64,000 nucleotides of DNA, from assembly GCA_028707125.1 (NCBI GenBank), contig JAQTUX010000002.1, positions 347,595-411,594 of the forward strand. Reading direction: 5' to 3'. The DNA is from Candidatus Omnitrophota bacterium. Lineage in GTDB: Bacteria > Omnitrophota > Gorgyraeia > Gygaellales > JAQTUX01. The translations under genes and the position numbers were made by a program. The notes beneath the pieces are model-generated. The model saw only the letters and a list, made by a program, of their open reading frames with translations. It was not told the origin of the DNA and searched no databases. Below are positions 24,501-36,500 of the stretch, one piece after another; the first letter of the stretch is position 1, and each line of letters opens with the position of its first letter.

Positions 24501-27500
24501 GCCAACGCAAAATAAACAACCGCTCCAAAGGATCCCGCCAACGAAACAAACACGCCTATCGGTTCAAATACCGCCGGAAGGCCTGTAATGATAAATATCC
24601 CTGAAAATGACAGCCCTATGGATATGATTCCCCAGAAAATCAATCCAGGAAAAGATGTATTCTGGGCCGCGCTATATAAGGGCATGGGTGCTTCCTGCGC
24701 CGGGCCAGAGGCGCTGCCGGCGGAACTGCCCTTACTTCCTGTATCATCAGCCCTCGTAATACAGATGCCATCCTTTGACACTACAATTCGTATCGCCTTA
24801 TCATGTTTGACTATCTCTAATTTGCCAAGCAGGACAGAGCGCACTGTCTTTGTTGCCTTCCCGTCAATTATCACAGGTATTAAGTTCTGATTTTGAAACA
24901 ATCTGCCTCTATTAACGCGCTCCAGGAATTCCGTTATGGTTAAACTCTCTCCGCCCTTGCCGCTGCCGGCCGGCCCTTGCTTGGCAGCAGATAAAGCAGA
25001 CAACTGATCCTGCACCGCAGAAATGACCTTGGCTAATCGCCTAACCAGGTCCTGCCTGTTGTCATCCCAGTGCTTAAGATTCCTGGCTACGGAGGTATAG
25101 CTTGAATCTTCGGGGTGCGTGCCTGTATGGGTGAAAAACGCCATCCCGTCTAACTTCTCCGGATTAGACAAGGTATCCAAAATTATCCAAAGCAACGCCC
25201 TGTCCTTCTCATTCTTAAGCCTGCATAAAGAGCATATCTCCTCAAAACTAAAACGCGTCCTGCCTCCTTCGATCTTATTGCATATCAACGTCAATATCGC
25301 CGCCGCCATAAACTCCTGGTCTGACGGCTCGCCGCCCGGCGGCTGGTTGAGCGGGCTGCTGCTTTCAGAGGCGCCCTTTCGCCTCTTAATGGTTACCTGC
25401 CTGCCTATCACCTGCCTGCCTTGCAAGGTCTGGCGCGCGATAACTTTAGAGGAATACCTCCATAATGTCCCGATTTTTTCTCTATCTATCGCGGAGATCT
25501 CGATTTCCGGCTCCACTTTAAGGTCATATTTGGTAATACTATCAACTATCTTTTCGTAAAGCAGGTCAAATACGCGGATTTCCGCTATCTTACCATCGCT
25601 GCCGCGCCTGATATATAAATATACCGGCGCTCCGGACTCTAATTTATTCCCATAAATAAATGCCCTCCTGAGAAGCGTCTTGAGCTCAAAAAATACATCC
25701 TGCCCAATGTCGCCTTCTAACCTGGCGGAAAGCTCTCTTGCAAGACGCAGGATAAATTCAAAGCTGCCCGAAGGATTTCGCCGCCCGAGTAAGATCTTAA
25801 TCGCGCTGCCGTCAATAATGCCCTGATACAGAATAGATGGATTATCTCCCGTCTTTATTAAGTCATCCCCTGATACCTTCTTGACTGCCGCCTCTAATAA
25901 CTTGACTCGCTGAGTAATATCGGTCAAGGCGGGCGCCTTTCTCCTGAAAACCAGTATGATCCCGCCTGCCAGGATAAGCACCGATACGACGTAACGCGCA
26001 TATCTGTTCCAATCAATCTCTTCTGCCACGGGAGCAATGCTCTTAATAAATCTGTTCTTTACCTCAATATTTTCCGCCGCGGACGGAAGGGCTTTTCTGA
26101 TCTCCTCTCTCAGTCCTTCAATTACCCGGCCCTCGTCCTGGCCGTGCCGCGCCTTTAGCCCTGCGATCATGCCCCTGATATCCAACTCCCTGAAGGCCAG
26201 CCCTGCCTCGGCTATGACAGCGGGATCCTGATAGTCGCCTAACCAGACCAACAGACCGATATCCCAGTGTGGACTACGTTTGTCTATGTCCGCGATCATA
26301 AGCCCTGCGCCCCGAGATAAGGGGTAGCCCCCAATACCCAAAGCATCTTCCTTTTCCCAGTCAATTTTATCTCCGTATTGAATAAGGGTGTATTTACCTG
26401 CTTCTTCATTAAGCGGTTTGGCGGCGCATACCAGGACCAGCGGATTCGAAGGCGCCCCCCTGTCAATCACCCTGCGGTAGCGGGCTCCGCCGCCGACTTT
26501 AGGAGATGTCTCCATATACTCCTCTCCCCTGTGTTCACGGGGATTCGCATCCACAAGCTCAAACTTGTAATAGTCGTAATCTGTCCGGGCATCTTTGAAA
26601 GCGGCGACTGTCTGCGCCCAATTGATATGCCCCTGATAAGACCTCATGGCAAAGGTCGCCACGACAAGGATTATCGCGACGGCCACCAGTAGTTCGATCA
26701 AACTAAAGCCGGCATCCTTACTGCTGTATGATGGAAATTTGGCTTTGAAATGCTGACTGATCAAATAAAAGAACAGGCCTGCTGCGGCTAAAACATATGG
26801 TTCCCCACCAGCCACGGAGAGGTAAACCAGTGCCGCAGCAAGCCCTGTAATTATAAATCCTGTAAGTGCTTTCGTTTTTACCGCAAATAAAAACCCTGCG
26901 GAGCGGGATGCCTTTTTGCCGGCAGCGCCTGAGGAAGCTGCGCCGTAGCCGCGTCCATCTGTTTGACCACCGGCGGCCCTGAGACGCGTGAAAATACGGC
27001 TCAGAATATCCGCCTGCTTTGCCTCATGAAGCTCGAAGAAATAAGGATGGAGATAGACGAAGCACAGGCCGGTCTCATCAATGGTGAATGCGGCAACCGG
27101 GTTGTCGCCATCCGCAACAGCTGTCGCGGGAAAGCTCGCCGTTACTACAAAAAACAGCGAGTCCATGAGGTCGGTTACAAGGCTTATCTTATTGATCTCG
27201 TAAACCCGCGACTGCAGGGTATCATATCTGCCTTTATCAAAGCCGTCCGGGATGCTGTCCGGAGTCAGAATGCATCCTCCCGGCATTATCTCCGACCATT
27301 CAGGCCCATAGTCACACTTTGCCCGCGCCGCCGCCTCCTCGGGTACACGGGAAACAACGCCGTTTCCGATCCCGAACAACCCGGCTGACCCGGACAAGAT
27401 GCCGTTGATACTATGCTCATCTATACATTTGCCCCGCTCCCTGAGTTGATCGGCAATCTGCCTGATCGTGATTCTGTCGTTAAGGCGCTTAATCGCCCAG

Positions 27501-30500
27501 GCCAATTCCCAGTCAATATCCGGTTTAACCCTATTCCAGAAATCCCGCCCATGTACAGCGCTGATCCTCTGCTCGTAAAACCAGTTCATGGCGTTGCCCG
27601 CCGCCAATACCGGGAACCTGTCTGCGGATATGCGCATATTTCCGTATTGGTGTGAATAGAATCCCCTCTGACGGCTGCCCGATGCCTGCCAGGAATCGCA
27701 TGGCGTAAGGCCAATACTGCCGAATAATTCCCTGAACTGCCTGTCGATCTCCTTTTCTTTCTCAACCGGCATATATTCCTGTTCCTCGCTACTCAACGTA
27801 TAGTACGCGCGCAATTCCCTTATCGGAGGTAATCCGGCCAACGCGGCGATCTGCATAGCCCTGAGATATATCCTGACCGCCAGCTCCTTTCCGATCCTCA
27901 TCCCCTTGGCATGGACACGGAAGAAACAGCCGTGTATGTGAACCGCGCCTCCTGCAATATCGATAGTTCCGGCATGGCCCAAATACACCCCGTTCCAGAA
28001 CAACTCCACAAAAACCGATATCCTATCCACCTCGTAACTCTTTATCTTCCAGAGTTCAACTATGTTATGGCTGTAAGGAGCCGTTATTGCCGGGAAATCC
28101 TCACTATTCCTGCAACGAAATCCCTGGGTCTCCAAAACGGTTGTATATTGGTCAAACCGCTCTTTCCGCCAGGCAGGGTGTGTTGGTTTAGCGCCATTGC
28201 CGTTACCTGCGGGAGAACTGGCCGAATCCAAAGAGGCCTCCTCCTCTGCCGCCTTCGCCCTCCTGAAGCCGAGGAAAAGGGCGGGGGCATAGATGGCAAA
28301 ACCCAGCCATGTCGCCGCTGCGGTGGGATACCAGGGAAGATAGAGTATGTTATGGGCGAAGGCGGCAATAAAACACGGCCCGGCCCAGGGGCGCATCCTG
28401 GACACCCCGGGGCAATGCCTGTTTTTTTCCATGACGAAGAACATCAGTATGGAGAACGGCGGCTGGGTAAGGCCTACCAGGATAATACGCAGGGATTCAA
28501 ATTCTGGCCCGGGGAAATACCAGAACAACCATCCCAGGAAAGGCGCGAATATCAGGAAAGAGATGATAGCTACGGCGCGCATAGTGGCAAGGTCGTCGCG
28601 GCGTAGAAGCCGCCTTTCCATAGAGGCATAGTAGAAGAACGTGATAAACAAAGAGATCGCGGCCGTTGACATCTGGTCGGCAATGCCGCGGATCTTTTCA
28701 TCAAGAGGGCTCCATAGTGTATAGCTCCACGGCCAAAGCCAGCTGAAAACACAGGCGGCCAGGGCAAGCATCGCCAGGATCTTGCGGAGGTTATACGGCT
28801 CTGATAAATCCCCTGCCCTCCTGCGCTCAAGATACTGCCCCAGGAAGGCCCCAACAGGTATGAACATGCTCAAGCTCAGGAAGCCGCGCAATGTGGTGCT
28901 GCTGGGTATCGCGGTTATAAACCACAGGTTCAGGCAGGGATTGGGCAGGCATTGAATAACGGAGAACGTGAGAACGATAAAGGCGGAAACTACTGCTATG
29001 AAACTATATGTCAGGACTGGCCGCGGCTGGCGAAGGAATCTCTCTCCTGCAATAACTAGGGCAGCTCCTGCAGTAAACCAAGGTATGGAAAGTAATACGG
29101 CATGGAAGACGAATGTCCCGCAAAGGAGCGAAACCGCCGTTTTTACGATCAGGTAGAAACCGATAATAATAGGTAAAGAGGCGATGAGCAATATTGTTTT
29201 GGCAGGGCCGGACGAAGAATGGATACTAACAGACGAAGATGCGGCTGGCGGCCCGGTCGCGGGAAAGGAAGCAAAATAACCCCCCATAAGCGGTAATGCC
29301 GAATGCCTGGAACCAGTCAAGCCCATAAATAAAGGGCCTGCTGCGGCTAAAACATATGGTTCCCCACCAGCCACGGAGAGGTAAACCAGCGCCGCAGCAA
29401 GCCCTGTAATTATAAATCCTGTAAGCGCTTTCGTTTTTACCGCAAATAAAAACCCTGCGGAGGAAGATGCGCCTTTACCGGCCGGCGCAATTTGTGTGAA
29501 CACATGGCGCAGTGCCCCTATCTGTTTCTCCGCGGGAAGTTCAAAGAAAGAAGGGTTCAGATAGATAAAAGATGCCTCACCGGCTGGATCAATGGTATAG
29601 GCGACCTCGGGGCTACCCGCCTGTTTAATGGCTATTTCCGGAAACTCTGCCGCAACTACAAAAAATACCGATTCCAGAACCGCCCTTAACTTCCTGCCTT
29701 CCTCTCTGTTGATATTGTTAATGGCTAAAACCAACTCCTGTAAAGTATCGTAATGCCTTGGATTGAAGCCGTCAGGGACAATAGCTGTCAATAGTGCGCC
29801 TCCAGGCAGGGCCGGACTGGAGGAGAACCCTTCCATATTTATCTTTCTTGCCACGATAAGGTACGGCCGGCTCCCCTCATGCGCCTCATACCGCCTCCTC
29901 CATTCTGTAGCAGGATAATCCAGAGGGAACGCATCCTTCCAATATATCCTGTAAGGATACCCTTTATACTCAAGCCAGTCCGTGAAGAACTGCGCGGGAA
30001 TGCCTCCAGGGAACGACCAGGAGTCGTTATGAGAAAAGAGAAAGTACCCACCCGGCTTAACCAGTTCGTCATAATCATTGAGGTGTTTTCTCCTGTCATT
30101 GAACAGCTCTCCCCCTTCACCTGCCGCAATATCGCAGAATGACTCGCTTAATATATCTACGGTTCCGCTCTTGGGGTATGTTTCGTCATCACGCCGGGTT
30201 ATTACTTCTAATCCGGCCCAGGAAACGGGGTTGGTGCCCCAAGTAGGACTAGGCAATTCAAAACCGAGGCGGCGCGCCGCGGGAAATGTGTTTTTGAGCC
30301 CGCGTAATAAATCTCCGTTGCCTGTGCCTACGTCAAATATAAGCCCGCCAAAAACAGCATCGCCCATTGTCTGCTGAAGCGTGATCTTGAACATGGCGGA
30401 ATGATCATCAAGTTCGTATCTGCCCTTCGGCATAATATACCAGTTGACCGCCAGGTGAGGCAGGAATGCCGCCAACGAGAACAATACCACGAACAACATC

Positions 30501-33500
30501 CCGGAAGGGTTAAAGTAATTTAAGGCGGCCAATAATATCGCGCTGGATATACTGATCGCTATCTTGTCATCCGTAAATGCCTTGTTCCAATTGCCTTGCA
30601 TAAGATCAATACGGCTCAAATGATTGAGATGCCACATCGGCAGGACAAACAGCAGCAGCCAACCCCACACCATAGGGCCGAAACACAAAGAACAACCCAT
30701 CCAATGGTATATAGGATAACTCACCCCCAAAGTGCAACCCGCGACCCAGCCGACTGATTCTACAAACGCGGGGGCAAAGACAAACCCCCAGAAGCGGCCG
30801 AAATAGCGCTTTGCCCAGTAGTAAACCGGCAGCATCACCGGCCACATGCCGCCCTTCAACCTAAAGCTGGCCTTCTTTTGCTCCGGAGAGGAACTTTTGG
30901 CGGATGAAATATTTCTCTCTTCTTTAGAAATAATATAAGCTTTGGAAGAATGTTCTTTCCCAAAGAAATCTACAGAACTGACATCGCAACCGGTTTTTGT
31001 CCTGAATAACATTTCAATCTCTTCCGAGCCTGCCGCTATATTAATAATTACGGCTTTCCCGCCCGGGGCAATATGAGGCGCTATTTCATCCGCGACCCTA
31101 TTTAATAATCTGCCGCCATAATCAAACACGCTCCTCTCTGAATGAGCCACCGCCTCTGGCTCGGTTTCATGTGACAACTGCGGCGCATTAAAGATAATCA
31201 GACCATACTCACCTAAGCCGTTAAATAAGTCATTGACAAAAGCCTCAACCTGAAGGCCATTACCCCTCAAGGAACAGGTCAGTAACGTATTTTGTACCGC
31301 CATTTCTAATAAATCTACAGCCGTAACCAGAGCGCCTTTAGTGGCGGCTATAAGCGCCTCTAAACCTTTCCCTGTCCCGACAATTAAAACTCTCATTCCC
31401 GGCTTTGCGTATTTATCAGCGGCTTTTGCGCTCATAACACTTGAGCAATGCATACCATGAAAAACTCCGGGCAATATTGGAATGGCGGATAATTCTGTTA
31501 TTCTGATTTCTCTAAAATCGGAAAAATAACCCACAACGTCTGTGCTATGCGCTAAAATATCTGCAAATTCTCCGTTGCTAAAAAGAGCGTAGACATGGCG
31601 GGTATTATTCAGAAAATAAAACTCTTCTTCCGGGGCCAAAAGAAATCCTATCGCTTCTCTTAAAGCTTCAGCCATAGCCATATCCAGCGAACTGCAATAT
31701 GCCAAGAAATGAATGGTTGCTATGTCTTTATTACCCCGATGTAAACATAGCAATATGGGCATATTTTTATAGCGTATCACCCTCATTGTGCCTGTAAGCG
31801 CGGTCTTCTCCGTAAGTTCAAAGGCAGTCAATATTGCGTGTTGATCTAATCCGGACAGGGGCAGATCCGCGGACTCAAATATTCCGCCACGCGCTGGCTG
31901 CCACTCTAATTCTTCCTCACGAATACCCAGCGTCACAAAAACGCTCCTGGCAATCGCCATCTCCTCTTCGCTTACAGGAAAACCCGCGTCCAATAAAGCT
32001 TTTGATTCAGGCGTCAATAGTGCCGAAGAAAAAGCCGCCGCCGGACTTGAGCCATTTTCCCTGTGTATCGCCTTTGTTTTAACCAGGATGTCAAAAATCT
32101 TCTGCCCTAGTTTTTCGGGAAACTCCCCTTTTGTCTTATAGGGCTGATTATTTCTTATCGCCGCGTCGCGCCATACACTATAAATCTCGCTGAGCGGTTT
32201 GCTTTCACCTCTAAACCTTACCGTGCGGCAAGACCTTATCAGGAAACCATCAAGGTCTCTCCGGAATTCCTCTTCGGTTTCAGCCAGCTGCCCTATGCCT
32301 TTATCTTTAAGCATCTTATAAACCGCGGAATAAACCATGCCGTCCATATCGGCTCTTTCCGCGTCAAATACCATGGTTGAGATGCCCGCCTGGATCTTAA
32401 CCGCACAGGCGGGGACTGCTTTAGCAAGGTATTTTACCTCATCCTCTCCTATGGCATAACGCCCCTGTCTTTTCCTGAAAGCTGCCTTGACGATTTTCGT
32501 GCGGCTGATCCCATGCTGGATATTCTTTAAGGTCACGGGAAACTTACCGCATATAAGCTGGGCTATCGACTTGAGCGCCTCATTTCTGTCCGTATATACG
32601 AAGGCATGGCCTTTATAATAATCTTCTACTATCTGCCGGACAACCTGCGGGGCTATTTCGCCGGCAAAACTGCGCAGCTCTTTCAAGTACTGCGCGTAAC
32701 AGTGGGCGATTATTAAAAGTATGGAACCACCTATGACAATAAATATTAATAGGCCGGTTAATATAAGCACCACCCTGGTTACGGGATCATCCATCCCTGC
32801 GGCCCTCGCGTACCCGCCCGATACTCTGTCCGCTGCCATGACAAGGCCCGCGGGAAGCCGCGACAATAACTCATCAACCGGGCTGGAGCTTCCCGTTCTC
32901 TCTCTTGCGTCAGACATGATGTCTTTAATGACGGCATAAAGGTTATCGGGCCTGAAAGGCGCCTCTACCAGATCATCTATATCATATTCGCATACCTCAT
33001 CCGGCAGCGTTGGGCCGTCTGCGCTTCGCTTCCTGTTAAGGAACAGCCTGATCGCATCAGCCCCATCCAGTGAAACGCTGGTAGTTTTCTCTTCGCCGTT
33101 GTCTATAATAGACATATTGACAACATATTGGATCCCGGGCCTATGCGACTTGGCCAGCCTTGCAATAATGATCTCATAAAGCCTGTTGGGGGTTTGGAAT
33201 GTTCCAAGCGCCTGCCTCTTTAACCCTCTCTCAGCGCCATCATCAATAAGCAGCTCCGCTCTTATCATCGGCGGAGCATCCTGTTGAGCGGCTTGCGCAT
33301 GCCGGCTGGAGATAAAATACATCCTCTTTCTCATTCTGGCGGACTCTATCCTTGAGGATAACGCCCTCACGATATAACTCAGCGCGAAAGACCCTATTGC
33401 CAAACCTCCGATCACGATCAGCCCCTCCGCCAGGAAGTCCCCGGGCATACCGGACAAGACGATATCTACCGCGTCCCCTGCCGCGCTGCTTGAGGAGGCG

Positions 33501-36500
33501 CCGGCCTGACGCGCCAGCCGCTCTGCCTCGATGCGCTCGATCTGGCTTCCCATGATCCGTATGAGCCCCTTTGCCTGCTCTTCAATATTGCCCTGGGTCA
33601 TGCCCATGCGGGTCGGGGCGCCGTTCTGCTGAGAATTGGTTATGCTCGTCGGGCCGGCCTCCTTGCCTTTCTTGGACAGGCCGCTTGAGGAAGAACCCTT
33701 AGGATACGGCTGTTTGTCAACAAGGTTAATGTACCCGGCGTTGTCCAACAATGGAAATATATTTTCTTTAAGGATCTTAGCGGCCAAGGCGCTGCTAAAA
33801 CTATAATCTTCCAAAGAGGCGCCGCTGTTCTGATTAACCCAAAAACAGAAGGAGCCTACGGCCTTATCTCCGAGGTAGAACGTAAAAGACGCCGTCCTGT
33901 CTTTTTCATTATCGCCGGTCCCGGTCTTGCCGCCCACAATCTGTATGTTATCCCGGATAAACTGCGCGTTTCTGCCCGTGCCTCTGTCAACCGCCGAACG
34001 CAGGCAGTTTTCCAGCAAGAGGCATATTTCTTCATTCAACACCCTGCGCTTTGTGCCCCTTCCGTCCTTCTGGAGCGCAACTTCAAAAGGCGTGCCTTCC
34101 GCAAATCTCAGGCCATCTATCCTTATTGTATCGCATAGCCATCCCTTACTTTTAATCACCGACATCAGCTTGGCTAACGAGGCGTTGTTATCTCCGGATG
34201 TCCCCAGCGTAGTACTTAAATGGGGGTTTAATTCAAAACTTCCGGCGTAACCTAATTCGCGCCACCGGCGGTTAATGACCTCAAATGCCGCCTTCTCTAA
34301 TCCGTAGAACTTCCTTGCTTCATTTTCGCCGATTATCCTGGCTATCTCAACGTCACGGATATCTTCTAGTACGCGCACAAAAACAAGATTTATAGACTGG
34401 ACAAACGCCTCTTCAATGCTCATCTGTGCAGGTAAGCCGGGGTGATTATTCTTAGGGGCGTATTCGCTTCTGCCGGTATAGAATGAAGTTTCTATTGTAG
34501 GGTATTCTCTCCTTAAAGACTCTCTTAAGACTTCAGCCAGAGAAGCCGTTGGGTTTTCTTCCATAAAGGCGCCAATCCAGTTTAAGAGAGACGTTCCGGT
34601 GTCCCTCTGGTTTTTGTTGCCGTAGATATTATTTGCGGCATATAATCCTTCCAGGTTACCTATGTATTCTTTAATTTTAGCGTCATCGCTTTGCCATAAA
34701 TTATACAGCCCCTCCACCAGCCTCAAGTAATCCGTAATCACCCGTAGCTTGGAAGTAGAGCCCATAATCATTCTTCCCATATAATTATCCCGCAGGCTGC
34801 TTGTATTAACATCAACTATAACCTGGTCAAAATTATCCTCCCTCTCAAGAATAAATAGGCCGCATTCCACATTAGAGGCATGGGCAGTGGTGGAAAAATA
34901 ATTCCCATAATTATTCTGCTGTATACCTCTGAACAACGCCCTTATTTTGGCCTCCAAGGCTACATCATAAGTTACCTGCACAGAAACATTCATAGAATTT
35001 ATCTCTTCAGGCGTTGCGCTAAGGCCTGCCCATGATGCCAAGGCATCCCGCGTTTCAATCTCTCTCTGCGTCAAGTGGTAAAAATAGCTGTTGTCGCCAT
35101 TGAAACTGATTAAGCCCGACAGGCCTATCCTTGAAGCGGCATCCGCCAGCTCCCCGCTAATCAGTCCGTCTTCTTCCATACGCATAATAACGCTGTTGGC
35201 TTTATTATTCAGCGGTTCTTCAAATATTGATGCCTTCCCCGCTGCTTTTGCCCGGGCTAAACTCCTTAGCTTGGACGGGTTGTTTATTGAAGCGCTTATA
35301 ATCGCGGCTGCCTTCAGCGCCCTTGCTTTCATGGTTAGATCCTGATGTTTACCCTCCGGAAGTGTTAAATCGCGCTTCAAGGCAACCTTGTTCATGGCAC
35401 AATATGTATAGAGCGCGTTTATCAGACCCCTGTTTCTTTCATCGCCAAAATATAGCGAATTGGCGTAATGCAGGAATAAATCGCGGCGTGCGTCAATGGT
35501 ATCCAGGCCGTTTTTATAAATAAACAGCCATGACCCCGCGTATTGCCTTAATTTATCAAAGGGGCCAAATGTCTTTTCTCCGCTTGAAAACTGAATTTTG
35601 TAATACTGCACCGGAATGGTGCTTGCCCCGAAACTCCCCTGCCCGGAAAGATACCAGATAGCCGCCTTAACAATACGCGGGTCTATTACTCCTGAATAAT
35701 ATGCGGTCTCCTGAAGCCAATACCTGTGATTTTCGGCATAGCTTACCGTATCCACAAGAAGCGGCGGTATCTCGTCAAAGGAGTTATAAATCAGATAGTC
35801 CGGCTGTAGGACTTTTCTGTTGCTCTCCCTGCCGGTCCGCTCATAAATGGTCAAGCCGCGCATAGAGAATTCCCCCTCTACAATGTATGCGCTATTTTTC
35901 CGGGGCATATCTATCTTGCGGTCAAAGGGAGGCGTTATCCCGCACTCAATAAGCGCCCTTGTAAGGGCGCCTTGATTAACCTGCTGCGATATCTTAAAAT
36001 CATCGGCTTCCAGAGCTCGCATAAATATCGGTATATAGGGATAGCCCCTCTTTTTTAACTGCGATGAGCCTTCCGAGGCATCGGTCATGGTCTTGTAGAG
36101 AGCGGTCCGTCCATCCTTTAGCTCCCAGTTAATATGCCTGTTAGCCGTGCCGAAAATAAATGCCTGAACAGGGCTATAGTAAAACTCCGAAGCGGACAGG
36201 CCTGTGAATAGAATTAAAATTATGCCTGACCGACGCAGTAAATACCAGCCGGGAAATGAAACGGGTTTACCGGAATACCTAAGTATGAAGTAATAAAGCA
36301 GGGCCAGGCAGGCATTAACGACCAATATGCATAAAACGGTACTCGCGGAGACCGCGGTTATCATAATAGCGATATCTTTATAACTAAGGTACGCTATATT
36401 GTCCTTCAAAAGTAGATACAAACCGTAGAATACAAATAAACTCGCTGCCGTTTCCAAAATCAAGACGAATTTACTTCTCTTGGCTATCGTGGGGACGGTT

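Noticed and set aside
28230-29230. CPBP-type intramembrane protease call for the polytopic domain
   Set aside because: The defining glutamate and histidine motifs could not be found, so only a membrane domain is claimed.
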